Positions 1-6,916 of a DNA stretch of 11,103 bases are shown here, piece after piece (within the stretch, counting starts at the first letter, position 1; each line of letters opens with the position of its first letter). The position numbers were made by a program, and so were the translations under genes. The notes beneath the pieces are model-generated. The model did not search any database. It had not been told where the DNA came from and was given only the letters and a program-made list of their open reading frames with translations. The stretch comes from ZC4RG25 sp041687075 (GTDB lineage: Bacteria; Pseudomonadota; Alphaproteobacteria; Rhizobiales; Hyphomicrobiaceae). Location of the stretch: NCBI GenBank assembly GCA_041687075.1, contig JAWLCO010000134.1, positions 1 through 11,103 on the forward strand, in the 5' to 3' direction.

Positions 1-518
1 TGGCAGCAACGCTCGTTTTCGAGCAGTCCTACGGAGGGGTCGACGGGGACAGCGCCTCCTCGACGGAACTCTACGCGCTGCTCTCGGCGCTCTCCGAGGT
101 GCCCGTAAAGCAGGGCTTTGCTGTGACTGGCTCCGTGAACCAGAGGGGAGAGGTGCAGGCGATCGGCGGGGTCAACGAAAAGATCGAAGGCTTCTTCGAC
201 ATCTGCAAGGCGCGCGGACTGACCGGCGACCAGGGCGTGCTGATCCCGAAATCCAATGTTCAGCATCTGATGCTGCGCGAGGACGTGGTCGAGGCCGTGC
301 GCGAAGGTAAGTTCGCCATCCACGCCGTCGGCCATGTCGATGAAGGCATGGAGATTTTGACGGGTACCAAGGCGGGCGAACGCGGCGAGGACGGCCAGTT
401 CCCCGCAGGCTCGGTCAACAGACTGGTCGAGGACAAGCTGAAGCTGTTTGCCGAACGCGCCAAGGCGTTCGGCCGGTCCAGAGGCGATTCACAGGTCAAC
501 GGGAAGACATCATCATGA
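1..518 (+). CDS. Lon-family (S16) ATP-dependent protease, C-terminal fragment
   Basis: This is the 3' end of a gene entering from the left; the reading frame is open from base 3, giving 171 residues. It is the proteolytic domain of a Lon-like serine protease. The GDSAS motif places the catalytic Ser at fragment residue 17 (codon 51-53), and the GGVNEKIEG motif places the catalytic Lys at residue 60 (codon 180-182). The 43-residue separation equals that of the E. coli Lon Ser679/Lys722 dyad. The GDSAS form, rather than GPSAG, points to the LonB-like or AAA-ATPase-fused branch, not housekeeping LonA. The ATPase part lies outside the window, so the subtype is an inference. A charged tail follows the protease fold and ends in TGA at 516-518. 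The stop overlaps the next gene's ATG by 4 bases (ATGA), suggesting translational coupling. The GTG at 99 is internal, not the start. Confidence 0.9.
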   Translation, partial: AATLVFEQSYGGVDGDSASSTELYALLSALSEVPVKQGFAVTGSVNQRGEVQAIGGVNEKIEGFFDICKARGLTGDQGVLIPKSNVQHLMLREDVVEAVREGKFAIHAVGHVDEGMEILTGTKAGERGEDGQFPAGSVNRLVEDKLKLFAERAKAFGRSRGDSQVNGKTSS

Positions 519-1378
519 CCGCGCACGTCGCGGAGGTGGCAGAGGCGCGCGGGCGCGTCGTTCTGCAGTTGCGTACGGCAAATCCGCATGCGGTCGCCAT
601 CGAGGCTGCTTTGCGGGTAGCGCAGGCGTTTCAATCGGGTGTCGAGACACTGTTCGTCGAAGACATGCAGGTTTTCGATCTCGCGAGCTTTCCTTTCGCG
701 CGGGAGATCTCGCTGACGGGACGCCGGTCGCGGGCGATTTCCTCCACGGAGCTGGAGCACGAGTTTCGTGTCGCGTTCGCCTCGATCCAGCGCCGGATCG
801 CCGCGCTGGCGCAGGCCGCCGAAGTGCCGATCCGGCATCGCGTCGTACGCGACGATCCCATTACCGCGCTCGCCACGACCTGTGCCGAGTGCGGGCCCTG
901 GAATGTCGTTGCGCTGGCCGAGCCGTTCGGAAGAATGAGCAGCGAATCACTGCGCCAGCTCTTCGAGGTGGTCGCCGATGCCACCGGACTGGTGATTGTC
1001 GGTCCGCAGGCGCGCCGCACCTCGGGACCCGTGATCGTAGCTGTCGAGGACGTGGATCGCCTGCCCAGTATGGTGCGGGCGGGAGAGCGGCTGGTGTCGG
1101 CGACGGGCGGTTCGCTCGTCATCCTGCTGATTGCCGACGATGATGAGCGACTGCACTGGATGGAGGGTCAGGCTCGTCTCCTGCTCGGCGATCGCACCGA
1201 CGTGGAGATCATCCGCTCCGGTTCCGCCCGTGGAGCAGCCGAAGTCGTGGCGGAAGCGCTGCGGCGTCTCAAGGGCGGGTTCGTCATCAGCCAGTTCGGC
1301 GGGTTGGTCGTGCCGGCGGACCGCGATCTGAGGGCGCTGGCCGCGGCACTCGAGTGCCCGATCCTTCTGGTGCGATAG
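515..1378 (+). CDS. Hypothetical protein with two universal-stress-protein-like halves
   Basis: A 287-residue soluble protein with no signal peptide or membrane segment. I do not recognise a named family with certainty. Residues about 13-165 and 171-287 each resemble an alpha/beta Usp-type unit. The first opens with a beta strand (GRVVLQL) and an Ala-rich helix (AVAIEAALRVAQAF), then a strand ending VETLFVED. The second opens with GPVIVAVEDVDRLP followed by a helix, and finishes CPILLVR, as Usp domains typically do. The canonical Usp ATP-binding loop (G-2x-G-9x-G-S/T) is not evident, so nucleotide binding is doubtful. The ATG overlaps the Lon-like stop codon, so the two are probably co-expressed. 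The phoR reading frame begins within 31 to 85 bases of its stop. A role in stress signalling would be a guess. Confidence 0.75.
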   Translation: MTAHVAEVAEARGRVVLQLRTANPHAVAIEAALRVAQAFQSGVETLFVEDMQVFDLASFPFAREISLTGRRSRAISSTELEHEFRVAFASIQRRIAALAQAAEVPIRHRVVRDDPITALATTCAECGPWNVVALAEPFGRMSSESLRQLFEVVADATGLVIVGPQARRTSGPVIVAVEDVDRLPSMVRAGERLVSATGGSLVILLIADDDERLHWMEGQARLLLGDRTDVEIIRSGSARGAAEVVAEALRRLKGGFVISQFGGLVVPADRDLRALAAALECPILLVR

Positions 1379-1409
1379 CCTGTCGAAAACGCCTGCGGGG
1401 CGGGCGAGC

Positions 1410-2840
1410 TTGCCGGGCTGGCCGGGAAGGCTTACCTCCAGCCCAGTAGAGCGCCAGTTTACGGTGACGGTCATCGGCTCCAAGCAGCATTCCCGCACAT
1501 TCCACCCGCGGCTGCTCATCGAGCGGTTCTCGCAGCCGTCATTCGCGTCGAAAGCGGCTGCCGGCATTGGCGCGACGGTCGTGCTGGTGCTCTGGCTCGC
1601 CGGAGGCATGGCGGCGTGGGCCGCTCTCGTAGCGGTCGCTGCGCTTGTTGCAGGCGTGGGAATTGCTGGATCTCGCGATATCGCTCCCGCTGATCGGCAG
1701 GCGGAGCCAGAGCCGGCGCACCACGACGTGGAAAGGTTGGCAGAGCATCGGGCGAAGCCCGGCGTGAGCTGGCGCGCGGTGGTCAGCGCCATGCCAGACC
1801 CGGCGATTGCGCTCGATGCGGATGGCATGATTGTCCACCATAACGCCGCGGTGGCCGACCTCTTCCCGCGAATCCGGGCCGGTCAGCCCATCTCAAGCGC
1901 GATCCGCAGCCCAGAACTGCTCGCGGCCATCGAGAAGGAGCATGATGGCGAGGAGGTCACGGTCATCGAGCTTCAGGACCGGGTGCCCGTGCAGCGGCGC
2001 GTCTCGGCCATCCTGACGGCGCTCCCGTTCCAGAATGCTCGTAGGGGCAGTCCGGCCCTTCTCGTCACCTTCCGTGACATTACCGATCAGGAAAAGCTCG
2101 CGCAGATGCGGGCCGACTTCATTGCGCACGCGAGTCACGAGCTGCGTACCCCGCTCGCTTCCGTGCGCGGGTTCGTCGAAACCTTGCAGGGCCCGGCACG
2201 CGATGATCCGAAAGCCCGCGAGCGATTCCTGGAGATCATGGCGGCCCAGGCCGCACGGATGACGCAGCTCATCGACGACTTGCTATCACTCAGCCGTATC
2301 GAGATGCGCGTGCATGTGCCGCCGCGCGGCACAGTCGAGCTGAACGAGGTGGTGAGTTTCGTCGCGCAATCGCTCGAGCCGGTGGCCCGGGCGGCCGGCA
2401 TCACGATCGCGGTCGAGCGCCTGCCGACACCGGCCCGCGTGCGCGGTGACCGTGAGGAGCTGGTGCAGGTCTTCCAGAACCTTATTCACAATGGAATCCG
2501 CTACGGGAAGAACGGTGGGCACGTAAACGTGCACATGGCCCGCGAGCCGGCGATCGGCGGCCGTCCGCCCCGAATTTCCGTGGCGGTTCAGGACGATGGT
2601 GTCGGCATCCCGCCGGAGCACCTGCCCAGGCTCACCGAGCGATTTTACCGGGTCAGCGTATCCGCCAGCCGTGAGAAGGGCGGAACGGGTCTCGGGCTTG
2701 CCATCGTCAAGCACATCGTCACCCGGCACCGCGGCGAGCTGAAAATCACGTCAACCCTCGGAGAAGGCTCGACTTTCACCGTTCTGCTGGATGAGCTGCC
2801 TGAAACTGCAGCTGTCCAGCAGCGCAGCGCCGCCTCCTGA
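1410..2840 (+). CDS. phoR: Phosphate regulon sensor histidine kinase PhoR
   Basis: Membrane-anchored histidine kinase (476 aa from the TTG at 1410) that phosphorylates or dephosphorylates PhoB according to phosphate supply. Two adjacent hydrophobic segments (about 47-67 and 68-87) form the anchor, with no sizeable periplasmic sensor, as is usual for PhoR. A PAS-like domain spans about 120-225. The HisKA H-box ASHELRTPLAS contains the phospho-acceptor His243. The HATPase domain has an N-box (NLIHNGIRYG, Asn361), a G1 box (DDGVGI, from Asp395) and a G2 box (GGTGLGLAI, 424-432). The start is uncertain: there is no in-frame ATG before the membrane segment, and no strong Shine-Dalgarno sits before TTG 1410 or the GTG at 1464 (which would give 458 aa). 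Its place immediately upstream of pstSCAB-phoU-phoB supports PhoR over another kinase. Confidence 0.93.
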   Translation: MPGWPGRLTSSPVERQFTVTVIGSKQHSRTFHPRLLIERFSQPSFASKAAAGIGATVVLVLWLAGGMAAWAALVAVAALVAGVGIAGSRDIAPADRQAEPEPAHHDVERLAEHRAKPGVSWRAVVSAMPDPAIALDADGMIVHHNAAVADLFPRIRAGQPISSAIRSPELLAAIEKEHDGEEVTVIELQDRVPVQRRVSAILTALPFQNARRGSPALLVTFRDITDQEKLAQMRADFIAHASHELRTPLASVRGFVETLQGPARDDPKARERFLEIMAAQAARMTQLIDDLLSLSRIEMRVHVPPRGTVELNEVVSFVAQSLEPVARAAGITIAVERLPTPARVRGDREELVQVFQNLIHNGIRYGKNGGHVNVHMAREPAIGGRPPRISVAVQDDGVGIPPEHLPRLTERFYRVSVSASREKGGTGLGLAIVKHIVTRHRGELKITSTLGEGSTFTVLLDELPETAAVQQRSAAS

Positions 2841-2858
2841 AAACGCTGCAAAAACAAC

Positions 2859-2877
2859 CTGTTAGCCTGTCATCAAA
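2859..2877 (+). promoter_or_regulatory. Candidate PhoB-binding site (Pho box half-site) before pstS
   Basis: The phoR-pstS gap contains CTGTTAG at 2859-2865 and an exact consensus half-site CTGTCAT at 2867-2873 followed by CAAA, the A/T-rich spacer type seen in Pho boxes. The two CTGT units are 8 bases apart, not the 11 expected. The canonical second half-site position (2878-2884) matches poorly. A -10-like TATCAG (4 of 6) lies at 2895-2900, about where a Pho-dependent promoter would have it. The position before pstS is what one would predict, but the match is imperfect. Confidence 0.4.
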
Positions 2878-2930
2878 GCATTGCGAGGGTGCTCTATCAG
2901 AACAGCGCGGCGCGATGGTGCGTCGTTCGA

Positions 2931-2953
2931 GGGAAGCCGCAAGAGGGCTTCCC
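2931..2953 (+). promoter_or_regulatory. Stem-loop in the pstS 5' leader
   Basis: A perfect 8-bp inverted repeat, GGGAAGCC (2931-2938) and GGCTTCCC (2946-2953), encloses the 7-base loop GCAAGAG. It lies 17 bases before the pstS Shine-Dalgarno GGGAG (2971-2975) and has no following T-run, so it is not an intrinsic terminator. It may stabilise the 5' end of the pstS mRNA or modulate initiation; that role is inference. Confidence 0.5.
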
Positions 2954-2982
2954 GTTGCAAACCCGAGGCAGGGAGAGCACCC

Positions 2983-4047
2983 GTGAGCAGAACCCTTGTG
3001 GCCATTTCAGCGGCCGCGGCCGTCGCAGGCACGATCGGCTTCGCCGGCGCGGCCGAGGCCCGTGACCAGATCAAGATCGTCGGCTCTTCGACGGTATTCC
3101 CCTACACCCAGGCCGTCGCAGAGGAATTCACGCGCAAGCATGGGCAGAGGGCTCCGGTCGTCGAGTCGACGGGCACCGGCGGCGGCATGAAGATCTTCTG
3201 CCAGGGCATCGGCGAGCAGCATCCGGATATCACTGGCGCCTCGCGAGCCATGAAAAAGTCCGAGTGGGCCGAGTGCGAGAAGAACGGCGTCACGGACGTC
3301 ACCGAGGTGCTGATCGGCTACGACGGCCTGTCCATCGCCCAGTCGCGGCAGGGCAACCCAATGGACCTGACGAAGGCGCAGATTTATCTGGCTCTCGCCG
3401 CCCAAATCCCGGTCGAAGGAAAGTTCGTCGACAATCCGCACAAGAAATGGAGCGATGTCGATAAGGCGCTTCCCGATACTCCCATCGTTGCTTATGGCCC
3501 GCCGCCGACCTCGGGCACGCGCGACGCTTTCGTCGAGCTCGCCATGCAGGAGGGCTGCGAGGCTCTGGACTTCATGAAAGAGCAGAAGGCGAAGCTCGAT
3601 AAGAAGGCTTATGGCGACCTGGTGAAAATCCAGTGCAGTCGGATGCGTCAGGACGGCCCCTTCATCGAGGCTGGTGAGAACGATAATCTTATCGTCCAGC
3701 GGCTCGAGGCCGATGCCAATGCCGTCGGCATCTTCGGCTACTCGTTCCTGTATGAGAATGAGGACAAGCTGCGGGCCGTGAAAGTCGGTGGCGTCGAACC
3801 GTCATTCGAGACGATTGCGTCCGGCGAGTATGGCATCTCGCGCCCGCTGTTCATCTACGTGAAGAATGCGCATCGCGAAGTGATCCCTGGCCTCAAGGAG
3901 TTTGTCGCCGAGTACGTGAGTGAGTCGGCGATGGGGCAGGACGGCTATCTTTCGGAGCGCGGGATGGTGGTGCTGCAGCCGGATGTGCTGGAGAAGACCC
4001 GCAACGCGGCGCTGAACGGCCAGAGAATGGGCGTGCCGACCAACTGA
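2983..4047 (+). CDS. pstS: Periplasmic phosphate-binding protein PstS of the Pst ABC transporter
   Basis: High-affinity phosphate-binding component of the Pst importer (354 aa). I chose GTG 2983 because GGGAG (2971-2975) sits 7 bases before it and because this start gives a clean signal peptide: SR, then a hydrophobic Ala-rich core, then cleavage after AEA at residue 26. The frame stays open upstream to a TTG at 2881, but that would add 34 charged residues ahead of the signal. PstS hallmarks are GSSTVFPYT (34-42), STGTGGGMK (62-70), ITGASR (83-88) and PPPTSGTRDAF (173-183). These are the Ser/Thr/Gly/Arg loops that cradle phosphate in this family. Length and motifs fit the rhizobial PstS type. 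It is separated from pstC by 157 bases of structured DNA, unlike the tight packing of the later genes. Confidence 0.95.
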   Translation: MSRTLVAISAAAAVAGTIGFAGAAEARDQIKIVGSSTVFPYTQAVAEEFTRKHGQRAPVVESTGTGGGMKIFCQGIGEQHPDITGASRAMKKSEWAECEKNGVTDVTEVLIGYDGLSIAQSRQGNPMDLTKAQIYLALAAQIPVEGKFVDNPHKKWSDVDKALPDTPIVAYGPPPTSGTRDAFVELAMQEGCEALDFMKEQKAKLDKKAYGDLVKIQCSRMRQDGPFIEAGENDNLIVQRLEADANAVGIFGYSFLYENEDKLRAVKVGGVEPSFETIASGEYGISRPLFIYVKNAHREVIPGLKEFVAEYVSESAMGQDGYLSERGMVVLQPDVLEKTRNAALNGQRMGVPTN

Positions 4048-4112
4048 TGCATCCGTGCAAAAGCGGTGGCTGCGCCATTGACGTGGCGCGGCCATGCGCG
4101 CTTCTGGATGCA
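4048..4112 (+). promoter_or_regulatory. Long nested hairpin just after pstS
   Basis: Starting at the first base after the pstS stop, three nested stems can be drawn. The outer stem is TGCATCC (4048-4054) with GGATGCA (4106-4112). The middle is AAGCG (4061-4065) with CGCTT (4099-4103). The inner is TGGCTGCGCCA (4067-4077) with TGGCGCGGCCA (4084-4094), 11 bp with one G-U pair and loop TTGACG. No T-run follows, so classical termination is unlikely. By analogy with structures behind other binding-protein genes, it probably blocks 3' exonucleases and keeps pstS mRNA more abundant than the permease messages. Confidence 0.6.
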
Positions 4113-4164
4113 GTGATCGTCGACACCGTAGGCAGTCATTCTGACGCCCATCATCGCAGGGCCC

Positions 4165-4194
4165 CTCGGCTCACCGAGACTCGGCTCACCGAGA
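4165..4194 (+). repeat. Tandem pair of 15-base palindromic repeats before pstC
   Basis: CTCGGCTCACCGAGA occurs twice, perfectly and back to back (4165-4179 and 4180-4194). Each copy is itself an inverted repeat, CTCGG and CCGAG around the loop CTCA, so the RNA could form two small hairpins or one using outer arms. The second copy ends one base before the likely pstC Shine-Dalgarno AAGAG (4196-4200), so folding could affect pstC translation. GACTC at the repeat junction is also a GANTC (CcrM-type) methylation site. Confidence 0.75.
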
Positions 4195-4204
4195 CAAGAG
4201 CGAA

Positions 4205-5584
4205 ATGCTGACATACGCCTTCGCTGCACTGCTCACCCTGACGCTGATCAGCTTTCTGGTCGGCAGGAGGCGAGCTTTCTCGTCTGTCGATGGCCAGACA
4301 TTCCGGCTCCATTCCCGCCCAGCTTATCACGCCAGCTTCGTCGCCGCGTGGGTCGGCATACCTGCGACCATACTCCTATTGGTCTGGGTCGCTGTGCAGG
4401 GGCCGATCCTGGATCGCCTTATCATGGCGACTTTGCCTGACGACTTTCTGGCGGGCAAAGGCGTAGGCGAGCTCAGTCTCATTCTCAGCCAGATAGAATC
4501 TGTCGCAGGCGGCACCGTCTTCGGCAATCCCGATCCGCTGATCATCGAGGCGGGCGAGCGCCTCAAGAGCTGGCATGGCATCGCCCAGCTCACCATGTTC
4601 GCGAGCGCGGTGGTACTCGCCATGTTGGGCCTGATCGTTGCCCAGTCGCGCATTTCTCCGGAATTCCGCGCCCGCCAGTCGGTCGAGCGGATCCTTAATG
4701 GGCTGATGATTGCCTGCGCTGTGGTCGCGATCCTGACGACGCTGGGTATCGTCATTTCTCTCTTGCTCGAGGCCATCCGCTTCTTTCAGCGCGTTTCGGT
4801 GCTCGAGTTCTTTTTCGGCCTGAACTGGGAGCCGCAGATCGCCATGCGGCCCGATCAGGCCAGTGCAGGTGGGGCATTCGGTGCCATTCCCGTCTTTATC
4901 GGCACCTTTCTCATTGCATTCATTGCAATGATGGTTGCCGTCCCGATCGGCTTGCTCTCCGCGATCTACCTCACCGAGTATGCATCATCGCGTTTCCGCG
5001 CCATCGTCAAACCGGTTCTGGAGATCCTGGCCGGCATACCGACGGTGGTTTACGGCTTTTTCGCCGTGCTCGTCGTCGCGCCGGCCCTGCGGACATTCGG
5101 AGAGGCGATCGGCCTGCCGATTGCGCCCAACAGCGCTCTGGCCGCCGGCGGCGTGATGGGGATCATGATTATTCCATTCATCTCGTCGCTTTCCGACGAT
5201 GCGATCAACGCCGTGCCGCGCTCGATGCGCGACGGCTCGTTTGCGCTTGGGGCAACGAAGGACGAAACCATCATCCGGGTGCTGCTGCCTGCAGCATTGC
5301 CCGGCATCATGGGCGGCATTCTGCTCGCCGTCAGCCGCGCCATCGGGGAGACCATGATCGTGGTGATGGCGGCAGGCATCATCGCCTCGCTGACGCTCAA
5401 TCCGTTTCAGCCGGTCACGACCGTCACCGTGCAGATCGTGACGTTGCTGATCGGCGATACCGAATTCGACAATCCGAAAACGCTGGCGGCATTCGCGTTG
5501 GGTCTCGTGCTGTTTTTTTCGACCCTCGTCCTCAACATCATCGCCATGCGCATCGTGCAGCGGTACCGGGAACAATATGAGTGA
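4205..5584 (+). CDS. pstC: Phosphate ABC transporter permease PstC
   Basis: One of two inner-membrane subunits forming the Pst phosphate channel (459 aa). ATG 4205 follows a weak AAGAG ribosome site. The N-terminal part (about 1-200) has hydrophobic segments near 2-20, 44-66, 127-147 and 163-189, and corresponds to the extra PstC N-terminal region found in long alphaproteobacterial PstC. The transporter core begins near 225, with membrane segments about 227-255, 270-293, 313-330, 362-394 and 427-448. The cytoplasmic EAA-type loop that contacts PstB is DGSFALGATKDETIIRVLLP (343-362), followed by the PstC-typical RAIGETM (378-384). It is longer than the roughly 320-residue E. coli PstC because of the N-terminal region. 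Its stop overlaps pstA by 8 bases (ATGAGTGA), indicating coupled translation. Confidence 0.95.
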   Translation: MLTYAFAALLTLTLISFLVGRRRAFSSVDGQTFRLHSRPAYHASFVAAWVGIPATILLLVWVAVQGPILDRLIMATLPDDFLAGKGVGELSLILSQIESVAGGTVFGNPDPLIIEAGERLKSWHGIAQLTMFASAVVLAMLGLIVAQSRISPEFRARQSVERILNGLMIACAVVAILTTLGIVISLLLEAIRFFQRVSVLEFFFGLNWEPQIAMRPDQASAGGAFGAIPVFIGTFLIAFIAMMVAVPIGLLSAIYLTEYASSRFRAIVKPVLEILAGIPTVVYGFFAVLVVAPALRTFGEAIGLPIAPNSALAAGGVMGIMIIPFISSLSDDAINAVPRSMRDGSFALGATKDETIIRVLLPAALPGIMGGILLAVSRAIGETMIVVMAAGIIASLTLNPFQPVTTVTVQIVTLLIGDTEFDNPKTLAAFALGLVLFFSTLVLNIIAMRIVQRYREQYE

Positions 5585-6890
5585 CGTAAACGCACCATCA
5601 GCACCGGCATCGGCCGCCGGATCAAATCACTGGCATTCGGCCGCTCACCAGAAGCGGCTGAGGCGGCGCTACGCTGCTGACCGGCGGCTCCGATTTCTCG
5701 GCCTCGGGGCAATCGGGCTTGCCATTGGGTTGCTTGGAATTCTGATCGCGTCGCTTGTCTACACGGGGTATCTGGCCTTTGCGCAGACGCGGGTGGAGCT
5801 TGAATTCCATATCGATCCCGCGCTGGTGAAGGCAGATGACGTTCGCGGTGGGAACTTCCGCAGCATCACCCGACAGGCGCTCCTCATGAACTTCCCGGAG
5901 GTCACCAACCGGCGGCAACAGACCCAGCTGGCGAAGCTTCTCAGTCCCGGGGCCGAATGGATCGTCCGTGATCGCGTGGTCGCCAATCCCGATCTGATCG
6001 GCCGCACGTTCAAGATGCTCGTGCCGGTGGCGGACCCTTATGATCAGCTCAACAAGGGAATTCTGCCTCGCGACGTGCCCGAGTCGCAAAGGCGGCTCGA
6101 TGACCAGGCGATCGGCTGGTTCGACTCTCTCGACCAGCGCGGGCTCGTGCACACGACGTTCGCTTCGGAGCTTTTCGTCAATGCAGACAGCCGCTTCCCG
6201 GAAATGGCGGGCTTGGCCGGAGCAATTGCCGGCTCGTTCCTGACGCTGCTCGTCTGCCTTGTCCTGAGCTTCCCGCTCGGCATCGCGGCGGCAGTTTATC
6301 TCGAGGAATTCGCGCCGAAAAACCGGCTGACCGCGCTGATCGAGGTCAACATCAATAATCTTGCGGCCGTGCCTTCGATCGTTTTCGGTCTACTCGGACT
6401 TGCCGTTTTCCTCGGCTTTTTCGGCCTGCCGCGCTCGGCTCCGCTTGTTGGCGGCATGGTGCTTTCATTGATGACCCTCCCCACCATCATCATTGCAACG
6501 CGCGCGACATTGAAATCGGTGCCGCCATCCATTCGCGAAGCGGCGCTGGGCATTGGTGCCTCGAAGCATCAGGTCATTCTGCATCACGTGCTGCCGCTGG
6601 CCATGCCGGGCATCCTGACCGGTACGATCATCGGCCTGGCGCAAGCCCTGGGTGAAACGGCACCGCTGCTGCTCATCGGCATGAACGCGTTTATTCCGAG
6701 CATCGAAAGCATCGGCCTGCTGGAACCCGCAACGGCGCTGCCGACACAGATTTACAGCTGGGCGGACAGCCCCGAGCGGGGATTCGTAGCGCGCACGTCG
6801 GCAGCCATTCTCGTCCTGCTCGGTTTTCTCATTGCCATGAATGCCGTCGCAATTTACCTGCGCCAGAAATTCGAGAGGACATGGTCCTGA
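5577..6890 (+). CDS. pstA: Phosphate ABC transporter permease PstA
   Basis: Second channel subunit of the Pst importer (437 aa, against about 296 in E. coli). The N-terminus is Ala/Ser/Arg-rich and cytoplasmic (1-38), then a membrane segment (about 39-68), then about 140 mostly hydrophilic residues probably in the periplasm (70-208). This matches the extended PstA type carrying a DUF3333-like N-terminal region. The permease core has membrane segments near 212-242, 258-283, 288-307, 340-368 and 408-428. The EAA loop REAALGIGASKHQVILHHVLP (starting at 320) and LAQALGETAPLL (354-365) are PstA signatures. The start ATG lies inside the last codons of pstC. The ATG at 6881 within its 3' end is an alternative, less likely start for pstB. 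Confidence 0.95.
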   Translation: MSDVNAPSAPASAAGSNHWHSAAHQKRLRRRYAADRRLRFLGLGAIGLAIGLLGILIASLVYTGYLAFAQTRVELEFHIDPALVKADDVRGGNFRSITRQALLMNFPEVTNRRQQTQLAKLLSPGAEWIVRDRVVANPDLIGRTFKMLVPVADPYDQLNKGILPRDVPESQRRLDDQAIGWFDSLDQRGLVHTTFASELFVNADSRFPEMAGLAGAIAGSFLTLLVCLVLSFPLGIAAAVYLEEFAPKNRLTALIEVNINNLAAVPSIVFGLLGLAVFLGFFGLPRSAPLVGGMVLSLMTLPTIIIATRATLKSVPPSIREAALGIGASKHQVILHHVLPLAMPGILTGTIIGLAQALGETAPLLLIGMNAFIPSIESIGLLEPATALPTQIYSWADSPERGFVARTSAAILVLLGFLIAMNAVAIYLRQKFERTWS

Positions 6891-6916
6891 TGCGAGCGAC
6901 CGCGGAGGAGAGCGGA

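Noticed and set aside
260..1828. Long minus-strand reading frames opposite the Lon-like, Usp-like and phoR genes
   Set aside because: These are antisense shadows typical of GC-rich coding DNA; the plus-strand frames carry the recognisable domains.
2881..2982. 34-residue N-terminal extension of PstS from TTG 2881
   Set aside because: It would place charged residues before a clear signal peptide, and a good Shine-Dalgarno points to GTG 2983 instead.
4131..4150. CAGTCATTCTGACG as a second Pho box before pstC
   Set aside because: Only one half resembles CTGTCAT, and nothing matches at the 11-base spacing.
6881..6916. Earlier pstB starts at 6881 or 6890
   Set aside because: They overlap the pstA end without a comparable ribosome site, whereas GGAGGAG precedes ATG 6917 at ideal spacing.
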